Assembly (NCBI GenBank): GCA_945949525.1
Contig: CAMFES010000012.1
Location: forward strand, 1 to 33,820
Direction: 5' to 3'
From: an uncultured Veillonellaceae bacterium
GTDB lineage: Bacteria; Bacillota; Negativicutes; Selenomonadales; Selenomonadaceae
Length of the DNA stretch: 33,820 nucleotides
Under the pieces are notes generated by a model. That model saw only the letters and a program-made list of their open reading frames with translations. It did no database searches and was not told the DNA's origin. Shown here one piece after another: positions 15,575 through 24,020 of the stretch. How positions within the stretch are numbered: position 1 is the stretch's first letter; each line of letters begins with the position of its first letter. A program made the position numbers and the translations under genes.

Positions 15575-16242
15575 AGCTTTTCTATATCCAGCGCATCACC
15601 AGGAGCAAGTATATGAACCTTTGCTGCTGTATCCGCCTCTACCAGTTCCTTAAATTTCTCCGGATCTGCCTTAATGACCGGCCAGGTATTGTAATGCACA
15701 GGAATCACATGCTTCGGCTGCAGCAGCTTCACGGCGTATGCCGCATCCTCAATGCCCATGGTATAGTTATCGCCAATCGGCAGGATGGCACAGTCCAGCT
15801 TGAATCTCCTGCCAATCAGCTCCATGTCGCTGAAAAGGGCTGTATCACCCGCGAAGTACACATTCTTTCCGGCAATATTTACCACAAAGCCACAGGAAAG
15901 CAATCCTGGAACACCGCTGCTGTGAATGGCACGTGTCATGTACACACCGCCGAAATCAAAATCGGCACTGCCGCCGATGTTCATGCCATGGCCGCTTTCA
16001 GCCTTGCAGGCTTCCAGAATTTCCGGCGTACCAATGACCATAGCACCTGTACGGGCCGCAATAGCAGGAGCGTCCCCCAGATGGTCCCCATGACCGTGGG
16101 AAACCAGAATATAATTACATGTTACCACATCTGCTGTAGTCGTGGCCAAAGGATTGCCCGTAAAAAACGGGTCAAACAACAGCTTGTGCCTGCCATCGTT
16201 AAGAGCGAAGGCCGAGTGTCCGTAATATGTCAAGAGCAGCAT
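15571..16242 (-). CDS. Metallo-beta-lactamase-fold hydrolase, UPF0173 type
   Basis: Metal-dependent hydrolase of the UPF0173 group, function not established. The start at ATG 16242 (MLLLTYYGHSAF) is chosen because the protein then begins as family members do and AAAGGATG lies upstream; the frame is open further to 16317 but overlaps the toxin gene. The metal motif is SHGHGDH (His49, His51, Asp53, His54), with IHSSG, FAGDT and IPVHYNTWP later. Length 223 aa is normal. It starts the coupled miaA-hfq-dut-rarA row; its Shine-Dalgarno overlaps the stop of the toxin gene. Confidence 0.92.
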   Translation of the reverse strand: MLLLTYYGHSAFALNDGRHKLLFDPFFTGNPLATTTADVVTCNYILVSHGHGDHLGDAPAIAARTGAMVIGTPEILEACKAESGHGMNIGGSADFDFGGVYMTRAIHSSGVPGLLSCGFVVNIAGKNVYFAGDTALFSDMELIGRRFKLDCAILPIGDNYTMGIEDAAYAVKLLQPKHVIPVHYNTWPVIKADPEKFKELVEADTAAKVHILAPGDALDIEKL

Positions 16243-16256
16243 AAAAACACATCCTT

Positions 16257-16616
16257 TCAGAAAATAGATAACAATATCATAAATTGAAAAGCAAATCGTT
16301 TTACCAAAAAAACGCAAACTATAACCAAAATTAAGCCACTACCATTACAGTATTCAAATTTTGAAATGAACATGGTATGCACAGCAACTCTTTTGTTGCC
16401 ATCTACAAAACCATGATTTTTTACCAAACCATAAAACAAATGAGCTGCTTTTTCCTCAACTGTTGGATATAATTCCGAGCCACCAAAGGTCTGAAAAGGT
16501 GCATTGATTGCGGACTCAAGTAAGGAAATATCTCTAATACCAGATGAAATAACGCTCTTATTTTCAAGTTCTCGATGAAACTCCATTATGTCGTCAAGTA
16601 AAAAAGTAATTATCAT
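16257..16616 (-). CDS. Doc-type (Fic fold) toxin, C-terminus probably frameshifted
   Basis: Death-on-curing toxins of the Fic fold phosphorylate EF-Tu. Residues 1-92 match the family: GIRDISLLESAINAPFQTFGG, ELYPTVEEKAAHLFYGLVKNHGF and the catalytic HGFVDGNKR (His68, Asp72, Asn74, Lys75, Arg76). After YCNGSGL the remaining 25 residues are an atypical hydrophobic tail rich in V, L and F. The +1 frame at that point instead reads NFGYSLRFFGKT and later IYDIVIYFLKG, which looks more like the usual helix, and runs open into the hydrolase gene. A single-base indel near 16330 is likely. The start overlaps the antitoxin stop by 4 bases. The segment is more A/T-rich than its neighbours. Confidence 0.75.
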   Translation of the reverse strand: MIITFLLDDIMEFHRELENKSVISSGIRDISLLESAINAPFQTFGGSELYPTVEEKAAHLFYGLVKNHGFVDGNKRVAVHTMFISKFEYCNGSGLILVIVCVFLVKRFAFQFMILLSIF

Positions 16617-16777
16617 CTTGTTTCTAACCTCTTATATAATTCGGCGTTTTTAGTAAGAAAATCTTGTGAAAGGATTTTGATTCTTTTTGCTAACTCAGGA
16701 CAATTTTGAGAGTTTAGTACATTATTTTGATGTCTTACTTTTTCAATGATACTGACGTCTGTATTTTTCCTTACCAT
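16613..16777 (-). CDS. Putative antitoxin partner of the Doc toxin
   Basis: A 54-aa protein starting at ATG 16777 (MVRKNTDVSIIEKVR), with GGGATGTGG-type purines upstream; the longer frame from 16867 starts with an unlikely hydrophobic stretch. It is helical and charged (ELAKRIKILSQDFLTKNAELYKRLETR) as expected of small antitoxins. Its TGA overlaps the toxin ATG (ATGA). The role is inferred from position and size; I do not recognise the family. No DNA-binding domain is obvious. Confidence 0.6.
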   Translation of the reverse strand: MVRKNTDVSIIEKVRHQNNVLNSQNCPELAKRIKILSQDFLTKNAELYKRLETR

Positions 16778-16906
16778 TATTACCACATCCCTTCTCAGAT
16801 ATATTTTTTCTTGGCAGCATATATTGTCATCTGTTAATAGTATAGCAAATATGAACAGAAAAAGCATTTTATTTATTAAATAATTTGCATCTATGCCGAT
16901 GCCAAA

Positions 16907-17197
16907 TCATTCACATAACAATTTGCTATAAAATTTTCCTGTATCTGAAGTAGTGCCACTTTCCTGCAAAAGAGCTATCTGCAAATAATCATTTGCCCTG
17001 GAACAGCCCACATACAAAATACGCTGCATTAGCGGCCCGTGCAATTTGCTTACATTGCCGTCTATCAGCAGGACAGCCTTTGCCTCCAGCCCCTTAAACT
17101 TGCGCACGGAGGTAAACCACACCTTGCCTTTGGCCCGTTCTGTAGATACAGGCACCTCTGCCAGACGCTCAGTTTGCAGCTGGCTCTTTTTCATCAT
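16907..17197 (-). pseudogene. C-terminal remnant of a UvrD/Rep-like (SF1) helicase
   Basis: A 96-aa frame contains only the last two SF1 helicase motifs: FTSVRKFKGLEAKAVLLIDG (motif V region) and LYVGCSRANDYLQIAL (motif VI with its arginine). The ATPase Walker motifs of a working helicase are absent. No ribosome-binding site precedes ATG 17197, which begins right after a terminator hairpin. It is most simply the 3' end of a deleted helicase gene. A stand-alone domain protein is less likely. Confidence 0.65.
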
Positions 17198-17200
17198 ATC

Positions 17201-17226
17201 AAAAGAAGCCCCGTTTTTGGGGCTTC
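17201..17226 (-). terminator. Terminator after the 174-aa gene
   Basis: GAAGCCCC/GGGGCTTC (17205-17212 with 17219-17226), 8 perfect pairs, six-base loop, followed on the minus strand by TTTT. It lies 39 bases after the stop at 17266. Confidence 0.88.
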
Positions 17227-17265
17227 TCCCTGACCAGCCTGAGTAATTGATGTGCCTGTGCAGGA

Positions 17266-17790
17266 CTATTCAAAACACTTCTGGATGATTGCCAGCAGAG
17301 CATCTGCTGTGATAAGCTGCTCAAGCTCTGCTTTCTGCTCCTGCCATGTGCCCAGCTTTTTGCCAGCAAAGTACATCTCCGCCCAGGCCTGAGCGGTTTT
17401 CAAGCCATCTTCCTCCAAAAGATTTGTCTCCTTGCTGTCCTCGTCCAGCGTAATATACCTGAGCAGCAGGTTCCGCGTCATGCTAGCCCCGTATTTTTCC
17501 TCAAGGAACCTATGCTGAAAATGGGTTCGCAGCTCGACAAACACATCGCGAACAAAATCCCTGCGCACCGCCTCGGAGGAAAAATCCGCTGCCGTATACT
17601 TTGTCAGATTTACCTGGAGATTTTTGTCCAGCAGGCTGTAATACAGAGGAAAAACATCATTCTGCCAGGCAATATAAATTACCGGCAAATCCTCCCGGCT
17701 GATACCTGCAAACTCATAGCAGCCATCCAGCAGGGGATTGATTGCTTCAATCAGTGCGTCATAGTCTTCAAAAGCCTTTTTCGTTTCCAT
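17266..17790 (-). CDS. Hypothetical protein, 174 aa
   Basis: Not recognised. The start at ATG 17790 is chosen for the excellent GAGGAGGA site seven bases upstream; an in-frame TTG lies at 17823. The protein is acidic and soluble, probably mostly helical (ALIEAINPLLDGCYEFAG, RRDFVRDVFVELRTHFQHRFLEEKYG, KLGTWQEQKAELEQLI). No metal cluster, signal peptide or membrane segment is seen. It stands alone between terminators and next to the toxin/helicase debris, so it may belong to an accessory island. A near-palindrome about 40 bases upstream could be an operator. Confidence 0.75.
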   Translation of the reverse strand: METKKAFEDYDALIEAINPLLDGCYEFAGISREDLPVIYIAWQNDVFPLYYSLLDKNLQVNLTKYTAADFSSEAVRRDFVRDVFVELRTHFQHRFLEEKYGASMTRNLLLRYITLDEDSKETNLLEEDGLKTAQAWAEMYFAGKKLGTWQEQKAELEQLITADALLAIIQKCFE

Positions 17791-17828
17791 AGCGGCATCC
17801 TCCTCATCATTTCTTGCACACAATCTTC

Positions 17829-17846
17829 TTTTACGCTAGCGCAAAA
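17829..17846. promoter_or_regulatory. Near-palindrome upstream of the 174-aa gene
   Basis: TTTT-A-CGCTAGCG-C-AAAA has one mismatched pair and lies about 40 bases before the start codon. It is a candidate operator with no other support. Confidence 0.3.
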
Positions 17847-17945
17847 AATACTCTACCACAGATGATGGGAAAATGCACGGCATGAGGCAGGCAGAAAGTT
17901 TCCTCTATTATGCAGGCAATCATCAAATCCAACCTGAATATACGC

Positions 17946-17999
17946 AAAAAAAACAGCAGTTATGCTGGCTGCTTGAGGTATTTGCCAGGAATACTGCTG
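17946..17999 (-). terminator. Terminator after the winged-helix gene
   Basis: On the minus strand CAGCAGT (17999-17993) pairs with ACTGCTG (17960-17954), with an inner CTGGC/GCCAG stem, followed by TTTTTTTT (17953-17946). About 100 bases after the stop at 18102. Confidence 0.85.
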
Positions 18000-18018
18000 A
18001 GATATTGCATCATATTGC

Positions 18019-18042
18019 ATTTATATTACATGTAATATAAAT
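18019..18042. repeat. 24-bp perfect AT-rich palindrome
   Basis: ATTTATATTACA is followed directly by its reverse complement TGTAATATAAAT with no loop. It lies between the winged-helix gene's stop and its terminator. The absence of a loop favours a protein-binding site or chance in AT-rich DNA over an RNA hairpin. Confidence 0.7.
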
Positions 18043-18101
18043 ATATACCACATACATTTCGCATATATAGTGAAAAAAATTCTATCGCAAAATGACCTCC
18101 G

Positions 18102-19304
18102 TCACCTGCCATGCAGGGTGGGAAGCCTGTTGCTGAACCTGTACCCCCGGCTCCCGGCAAAGACTGTACGCTCAATCACTCCTGCCTGCGCTAATTGCTT
18201 TATTGCCTTGGACACCGTGGGTATGGAGATATGGCAGGCAATGGCTATATCCTTCAGCTGCAGCAAATCCCTTTGCGCAATCTCCCCCTGGCCTTGCCTT
18301 ACCTTGCAGGCATACCCTTCCTCATCTGCCATAATAAACAGGAAAAGCAGAACCACCATTGCCGCCTTGCTCAAGGAGTGCCGCCCTGCCTCTGCCAGGG
18401 ATGACAGCACTGGATTGCCATCGTAGCCCAAAAGGACAACGTATTCCAGCAAATCCTGCCGCAGCAGGCAGAAATCACTGCCGCTGGCAGAAACAAATGG
18501 CGTATCGTCAGCCAGTTCCAGAAGCTTGCGTGCTACAGCCGGGTGGGCAGGATTATCCCCCTGCTGCCGTATCACTTCCATGATTTCCGCCTGCCAGCGC
18601 GGTATGCCGCAATCGGCTAAAACGCTGCTGACGATGGATATACCTTCCTCATCACTGGCAAATTCCGACTGGGCAGCATCGTCTCCTTCCAGCAGGATGC
18701 CGGTCAGTACATCAGACTGCCGCATGGCTTTCAGGACAGCCGAAAACGACTCCAGGTGAAGGGCTGCCTCCTCTAAACTAAAATCCGTTGCCTTTGCCAC
18801 AGGCTGGATGGCAAAGCCGTAGCTGCCATCTGTAAGTTTATTCACCAGCTGCAGCTTATCCCCAAGGAGCTTCATCCCCAGGGAGAAAGTATTGCGCTCC
18901 AATGGAAAAATTTGTGTAAAATCATCCCTGCCTATGCCCTTGTCAGTTTCCTGCAAATCATCCAGCATAATGCCTGTCAATGCATCGCCGGATTCTTTCT
19001 GCATCCTGCTGCGTATCACAGGAGCACGGAGCACAAGCAGGGCAAGAAAAATGTAAATGCCTGCCCTGACAGCTTTGTTTCCCTGGCTGTCTGTCAGTAA
19101 TTTTTCCAGAAAGCTTCGCCGCAGTATAACCATATTGCCCTGATAAAAGACCGGGATTTCCATAATGCGCACCGCCATCAGCATCAGAAGGGCATCATAA
19201 ATATCATCCATTTTTTCGTACCCATCCTGTGCTGAACGCTTTGCCAACCTCAACAGGCGTGCCTCATCACTGCTGATATTTTCCATATTATCATCTGACC
19301 ACAT
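18102..19304 (-). CDS. Unrecognised 400-aa protein with C-terminal winged-helix domain
   Basis: No family recognised. The last ~55 residues form a convincing winged helix: LLQLKDIAIACHISIPTVSKAIKQL is the helix-turn-helix and AGVIERTVFAGSRGYRFS the wing. The first ~340 residues are helical and contain two similar halves, each with a stretch like QGNMVILRRSFLEKLL or GSDFCLLRQDLLEYVV followed by a hydrophobic helix (AGIYIFLALLVL, AAMVVLLFLFIMA), perhaps an internal duplication forming a sensor. ATG 19304 overlaps the dehydrogenase end by 14 bases; ATG 19286 is the alternative, and neither has a clear Shine-Dalgarno. Translational coupling to the dehydrogenase suggests it regulates or serves the same pathway. 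Confidence 0.75.
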   Translation of the reverse strand: MWSDDNMENISSDEARLLRLAKRSAQDGYEKMDDIYDALLMLMAVRIMEIPVFYQGNMVILRRSFLEKLLTDSQGNKAVRAGIYIFLALLVLRAPVIRSRMQKESGDALTGIMLDDLQETDKGIGRDDFTQIFPLERNTFSLGMKLLGDKLQLVNKLTDGSYGFAIQPVAKATDFSLEEAALHLESFSAVLKAMRQSDVLTGILLEGDDAAQSEFASDEEGISIVSSVLADCGIPRWQAEIMEVIRQQGDNPAHPAVARKLLELADDTPFVSASGSDFCLLRQDLLEYVVLLGYDGNPVLSSLAEAGRHSLSKAAMVVLLFLFIMADEEGYACKVRQGQGEIAQRDLLQLKDIAIACHISIPTVSKAIKQLAQAGVIERTVFAGSRGYRFSNRLPTLHGR

Positions 19305-20253
19305 TTATCGGCTGGCCAGCCATATACGCCTTGACATTCTCCACGCACACATCCATCAGGCGCTGCCGTGCCTCGGTAGCCGACCAGGCCATGTGAGGTG
19401 TCAGGATGCAATTCCTTGCTCCCAGCAACGGATTGTCCGGCAGGATAGGCTCACTGCTGACCACATCAAGGCCGGCCGCCCGTACCTTGCCGCTGTCCAG
19501 GGCTGCCCTCAATGCCGCCTCGTCCACCAGCTGGCCGCGGCTGGTATTAATCAGGATAACACCATCCTTCATCTTAGCGATGGTATCCTCATTAATCATA
19601 TTTTCCGTCTCAGCCGTCAATGGACAGTGCAAAGAAATAATATCCGCTTGCCGATAAACCTCATCCAAGGTCAGATACCTGCCATACTCAAATTCCTGCC
19701 CTGCCTTTCTCGGATGCCCGGCGATAACCTTTGCGCCAAAGGCCTGAACCATGCGGGCAAAGGCTATGCCAATCCTGCCTGCGCCGACAATTCCCACGGT
19801 CTTGCCTGCCAGCTCGATATTGGCAAAATCCCAGAAGCAGTTATACTGACAGCTGCTCCAGCGGCCTTTTGCCACCTCTCCTGCATGATGTCCTACGCCA
19901 TTGCAGATTTCCAGCAGCAGGGCCATGGCAAACTGTGCCACCGTATCAGTGCCGTAGGTCGGCACGTTGGACACGGTAACACCATGTTCTGCCGCTGATT
20001 GCAGGTCAATATTGTTATAGCCGGTTGCTGTTTCACAGATAAATTTTAAATTCGGGCAGGCATCAAAAATCTCCCTTGTTATAGGCACCTTGTTGACGAG
20101 AATTACCTCGGCATCGCCAATCCGTTGTATTATTTCCTGCGGATTGGCATAATCCGTGCTGTCATAATAGGTATATTCCCCTAGAGCCTCTACTGGTGCA
20201 AAGGAAACATCCCCATGTCCCATCATATAACCATCCAAAACCACGATTTTCAT
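19291..20253 (-). CDS. D-2-hydroxyacid dehydrogenase (glycerate/hydroxypyruvate-reductase-like)
   Basis: NAD(P)-dependent enzyme that interconverts 2-keto acids and D-2-hydroxy acids. The start at ATG 20253 has GGAGGGG six bases upstream. The Rossmann motif is VGIVGAGRIG; catalytic Arg is in INTSRGQLVDE, Glu in SSEP and His in LTPHMAW. At the end of the second beta strand the protein has GHPRK instead of the Asp typical of NAD-specific members, so NADP may be accepted. Length 320 aa is normal. ETATGYNNIDL near residue 80 is typical of the glycerate dehydrogenase-like group. It is followed by the overlapping winged-helix gene. Exact substrate unknown. Confidence 0.9.
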   Translation of the reverse strand: MKIVVLDGYMMGHGDVSFAPVEALGEYTYYDSTDYANPQEIIQRIGDAEVILVNKVPITREIFDACPNLKFICETATGYNNIDLQSAAEHGVTVSNVPTYGTDTVAQFAMALLLEICNGVGHHAGEVAKGRWSSCQYNCFWDFANIELAGKTVGIVGAGRIGIAFARMVQAFGAKVIAGHPRKAGQEFEYGRYLTLDEVYRQADIISLHCPLTAETENMINEDTIAKMKDGVILINTSRGQLVDEAALRAALDSGKVRAAGLDVVSSEPILPDNPLLGARNCILTPHMAWSATEARQRLMDVCVENVKAYMAGQPINVVR

Positions 20254-20340
20254 GTACTGCCCCTCCAACCGCTATATTTTACTCCACGCTGCTGAATATT
20301 TTCTGTCATATTATCCGGCCTTCCTATACCGGCTTTGCAT

Positions 20341-20925
<585 letters not shown>

Positions 20926-21846
20926 TTATCTGCGCCTGATCCTCTCCAACAAATCCTTCATATCATCTGGCAGGGGAGCTTCAAAATGCATCCGTTCCCC
21001 TGTGACGGGATGGGTAAGCTCCAGGCTCATGGAATGAAGAGCCTGACCTCTGATAGAAAACTTGCCACGTACCCTGCCATGCCTGTCCGTGCCGTATTTC
21101 GGGTCACCTACCAGGGGATGTCCGATATAGCTCATGTGGACACGAATCTGATGAGTGCGTCCCGTTTCCAGCCTGCACTCCGTCAGAGTGTATTCACCAA
21201 ACCTCTCCAGCACCCTGAAATGAGTCACAGCCGGTTTGCCATTCTCCCTGACGATGGCCATCTTCTTTCTGTCAGATGTATCACGTCCGATATCCCCCCG
21301 GATGATACCCGATTCTTCCTTGATATTGCCCCAGACTACAGCCTGATAAACGCGAAAGGCAGTCTTGTCCTGAATCTGCTTCGCCAGACTGAGGTGCGCC
21401 TGATCATTTTTTGCCGCCACCATCACGCCGGAGGTGTCCTTGTCCAGCCTGTGTACTATGCCGGGACGTATCTCCCCGTTGATGCCCGACAAATCCTCAC
21501 AATGATACATCAGGGCGTTGACCAGCGTACCTGAAAAAACTCCGGCGGCAGGATGTACCACCATCCCCCTGGCCTTGTTGAGGACAATAATATCCTTGTC
21601 CTCGTAAAGAATATCCAGGGGAATGTCTTCCGGCAAAAGCTCTGTATTCTCCGGCTCCGGCACGGAAAGCTCCACCTGCTCGCCTTCCTTCAGCTTGTAG
21701 TTGCCCTTGCGCACCGTCTGATTTACAAGGGCATTACCGGCGGCAATCAGCTTCTGTATGTGCGAACGGGAAAACTCCGGCTGCATTCTGGTCAAAAAAA
21801 CATCCAGACGCTCTCCTGCCCTGTCAGCTGCAAATTTCATCCTCAT
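20926..21846 (-). CDS. Pseudouridine synthase, RluD family
   Basis: Isomerises specific uridines of 23S rRNA to pseudouridine. An N-terminal S4 RNA-binding domain (ERLDVFLTRMQPEFSRSHIQKLIAAGNALVN) is followed by the catalytic domain with HRLDKDTSG, its Asp near residue 135. LETGRTHQIRVHM and HPLVGDPKYG are characteristic. ATG 21846 is chosen because AAAGGCGGA lies just upstream; ATG 21840 and ATG 21867 are alternatives. The gene overlaps the end of lspA by about 20 bases. RluD-family members differ in target site, so the exact uridines are not assigned. Confidence 0.94.
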   Translation of the reverse strand: MRMKFAADRAGERLDVFLTRMQPEFSRSHIQKLIAAGNALVNQTVRKGNYKLKEGEQVELSVPEPENTELLPEDIPLDILYEDKDIIVLNKARGMVVHPAAGVFSGTLVNALMYHCEDLSGINGEIRPGIVHRLDKDTSGVMVAAKNDQAHLSLAKQIQDKTAFRVYQAVVWGNIKEESGIIRGDIGRDTSDRKKMAIVRENGKPAVTHFRVLERFGEYTLTECRLETGRTHQIRVHMSYIGHPLVGDPKYGTDRHGRVRGKFSIRGQALHSMSLELTHPVTGERMHFEAPLPDDMKDLLERIRRR

Positions 21847-22294
21847 TCCGCCTTTGCCAAATATCATAAATTAAAAGACCTGCGCCTGCACAGATTGCAA
21901 TATCAGCAATGTTGAACACAGGCCATATCCTGAAATCCAGAAAGTCCACCACCAGGCCGCTCTGAATCCTGTCCAGCAGGTTGCCGGCCGCCCCGCCCAG
22001 CAGCAGGCCCGCCCCCAGACGGATAAAAATCGATTCACGCTGTATCTGCCTATAAAATGAACACGTCACCAGAACCACAACGCAGGCCGAAAGGATAAAA
22101 ATCCACCGCTGATGCTCCAGCATGCCGAAGGCCGCTCCCGGATTCAGTACGTATGTAATATGAAAAATTTCCTTGATCACTGGCACTGACTGACCCAGGT
22201 GCATCGTAGACACCACCAGATGCTTGACCAGCTGATCAACAATAAAGACTAAAATTCCTATACCTAAAGGCACCTGCCCTAGCCTCCAAAACAT
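21824..22294 (-). CDS. lspA: Lipoprotein signal peptidase II
   Basis: Inner-membrane aspartyl protease that cleaves lipoprotein signal peptides ahead of the lipidated Cys. It has four hydrophobic helices in 156 aa. Catalytic Asp108 is in GAAGNLLDRI and Asp131 in VFNIADIAI; NPGAAFG near 51-57 is conserved. A weak Shine-Dalgarno (AAGGGG) lies at the end of divIVA, eight bases away. Its clients would include the importer lipoprotein encoded at 1555. Confidence 0.96.
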   Translation of the reverse strand: MFWRLGQVPLGIGILVFIVDQLVKHLVVSTMHLGQSVPVIKEIFHITYVLNPGAAFGMLEHQRWIFILSACVVVLVTCSFYRQIQRESIFIRLGAGLLLGGAAGNLLDRIQSGLVVDFLDFRIWPVFNIADIAICAGAGLLIYDIWQRRNEDEICS

Positions 22295-22302
22295 TAATAA
22301 AA

Positions 22303-23103
22303 TTACCCCTTGCTGCCAGATGAAGCAGAATCAGCCGCGCCTATCTGGGCCGCAATAGCCACGCTGGCCGCACTGGCCTGCGCCGTACTGCCATCGTCAT
22401 CCCTGTGGCCTGCATCAACGGCAATATCACCGGCATCAGCCTTGCCAGCTTCAGCGGCGACTGCCCCGTCATCGTTGCTATGCATGGCTGTATCTGTTTC
22501 TGCCTCCTGGGCTGCCTTACTCTCATAAGCAGACTTGAACACCTTGGCAGCCATATTGTCCCCGTGGTCATCAGGCTGCACCCTGTCAGGCATGATATCA
22601 TAGGCTTCCTCCAGAAGCCCCAGCTCCGTCTGCATCAGATTGCGCATCTTGGCCACAAACTGACGCCTTTCGCGGACGATGCGCTCATACTCGGACACGG
22701 CGGCACGCACCTGCTGAGCCGCCGCCTCAATCCTGCGCTTGCATTCACGCTCTGTATCCTGCTTCAGCCTTTCAGAGTATAGCTCTGCCTCCCGCTTCAG
22801 GTTTTCTCCTGCCTGCTTGGCGGCCTGACGCACTTCCTCGCCGCGGATGTTGGCGGTATTTACCACCTCATCTGCAGTGCGCTGTGCTACCAGCAGGGTA
22901 TCCTGCAGATTTTTTTCCAGCTGGTGATACTGCTCCAGCTGTTTATTGCACAGCTCTATTTCCTTCTTCATCTGATGGTTGTCGCGATAAAGCATTTCAT
23001 AATCATTGACAACCTGGTCAAGAAAATCATCTACCTCTTCCTGATTGAACCCGCGGAAGCTGCGGGAAAATTCCTTGTTGTGAATATCTACCGGTGTCAG
23101 CAT
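22303..23103 (-). CDS. divIVA: DivIVA-family cell division/polarity protein
   Basis: Membrane-curvature-sensing coiled-coil protein. The N-terminus LTPVDIHNKEFSRSFRGFNQEEVDDFLDQV is the lipid-binding DivIVA signature; a long coiled coil follows from about 35 to 180. The last ~85 residues are a low-complexity Ala/Asp/Ser tail. GGGAGG lies seven bases before the ATG. Length 266 aa is longer than B. subtilis DivIVA (164 aa), because of the tail. The ylmH-divIVA order is the standard one in Firmicutes. Confidence 0.95.
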   Translation of the reverse strand: MLTPVDIHNKEFSRSFRGFNQEEVDDFLDQVVNDYEMLYRDNHQMKKEIELCNKQLEQYHQLEKNLQDTLLVAQRTADEVVNTANIRGEEVRQAAKQAGENLKREAELYSERLKQDTERECKRRIEAAAQQVRAAVSEYERIVRERRQFVAKMRNLMQTELGLLEEAYDIMPDRVQPDDHGDNMAAKVFKSAYESKAAQEAETDTAMHSNDDGAVAAEAGKADAGDIAVDAGHRDDDGSTAQASAASVAIAAQIGAADSASSGSKG

Positions 23104-23173
23104 AACACTGCCTCCCTATAAACAATATAATCAATACAGATGATATGACCAATGCAATAATATAATAATGCAA

Positions 23174-23968
23174 TCAGTAATATCTCTTCAAAAGTACGCC
23201 TATGCGCCCTTTCTTTGTCTGGCCGCGCACCTCGGCCACCTCCAGCCGTCCGCGCCCACGCAGGGAAAGCACATCCCCCTCCTTGACGTTCTGGGAAGCA
23301 CTTTTCACGGGCTGCCAGTTCAGCTTCAGCTTGTCCGCCGCAATATCGGAAGCGGCCTTGCTTCTGGACACACCGTAGCCTGCCGCCGCGATGGAATCCA
23401 CTCGCAATGACGCTACCGTAGCCCGCAGCTCCTTATATTTTTCCTCCCGCGCAGGGATGAGGGACAGCTCCGAAAGCTGGCATGATACGCCGCTGTGGCC
23501 AATCTGCGTGAGATTATCCACCAGATAGGCCGCCATCTTATCATCCGTAACGATGCCCGCCTCGGCCGTTCCCATGATAATATCACCCATACGGCTTCGC
23601 TCAAAGCCAAGGCTCATTACGGCTCCAAGTACATCCCGGTGGCCTATATGCTCAAACTGCCCGTTCCAGCTTACCTTCACATAGGCCAGCTCAAATGACG
23701 GCGAACCGCCAAAATCCCTGTCAATCAAAAGGGCACGCTGACGCTCCGCCCCCCTGTAGCCACCGGAAAAATCCAGCCGCAGGCCGGGATAATTGGCGGC
23801 TACAGTTTCGGCAATTTCCTGCCCGTAGGGATCCAGAAAGTCACTGAGGCGGAACTTCTGGCTTCTCTGAGCCTGCTCGGCCATATCGGTCAGCCTGACT
23901 GCGGTTTCTTCCCCTTCAGTGCCCCTATAATACCTGATAATCTTTTCTCTTTGTTCTGAACCTGCCAT
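23174..23968 (-). CDS. ylmH: YlmH-type S4-domain RNA-binding protein
   Basis: YlmH-like protein (RqcP2 group). Family knowledge links it to the dcw/division cluster and to ribosome-associated quality control. It has an N-terminal region with FLDPYGQEIAETVAANYPGL and GYRGAERQRALL, the central GHRDVLGAVMSLGFERSRMGDI motif, and a C-terminal S4 domain (ASDIAADKLKLNWQPVKSASQNVKEGDVLSLRGRGRLEV). Length 264 aa is standard. The ATG has only a weak purine tract upstream. It is 52 bases after proC. Confidence 0.92.
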   Translation of the reverse strand: MAGSEQREKIIRYYRGTEGEETAVRLTDMAEQAQRSQKFRLSDFLDPYGQEIAETVAANYPGLRLDFSGGYRGAERQRALLIDRDFGGSPSFELAYVKVSWNGQFEHIGHRDVLGAVMSLGFERSRMGDIIMGTAEAGIVTDDKMAAYLVDNLTQIGHSGVSCQLSELSLIPAREEKYKELRATVASLRVDSIAAAGYGVSRSKAASDIAADKLKLNWQPVKSASQNVKEGDVLSLRGRGRLEVAEVRGQTKKGRIGVLLKRYY

Positions 23969-24020
23969 AAACCAATCTTTCTATATGTATCCTATAATAT
24001 ATCTTACGCATATTACTGCA

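Noticed and set aside
16243-16317. N-terminal extension of the UPF0173-type hydrolase
   Set aside because: Family members begin at MLLLTYYGHSAF-like sequence, with a good ribosome-binding site there; the extra codons are more likely the shifted frame of the toxin gene.
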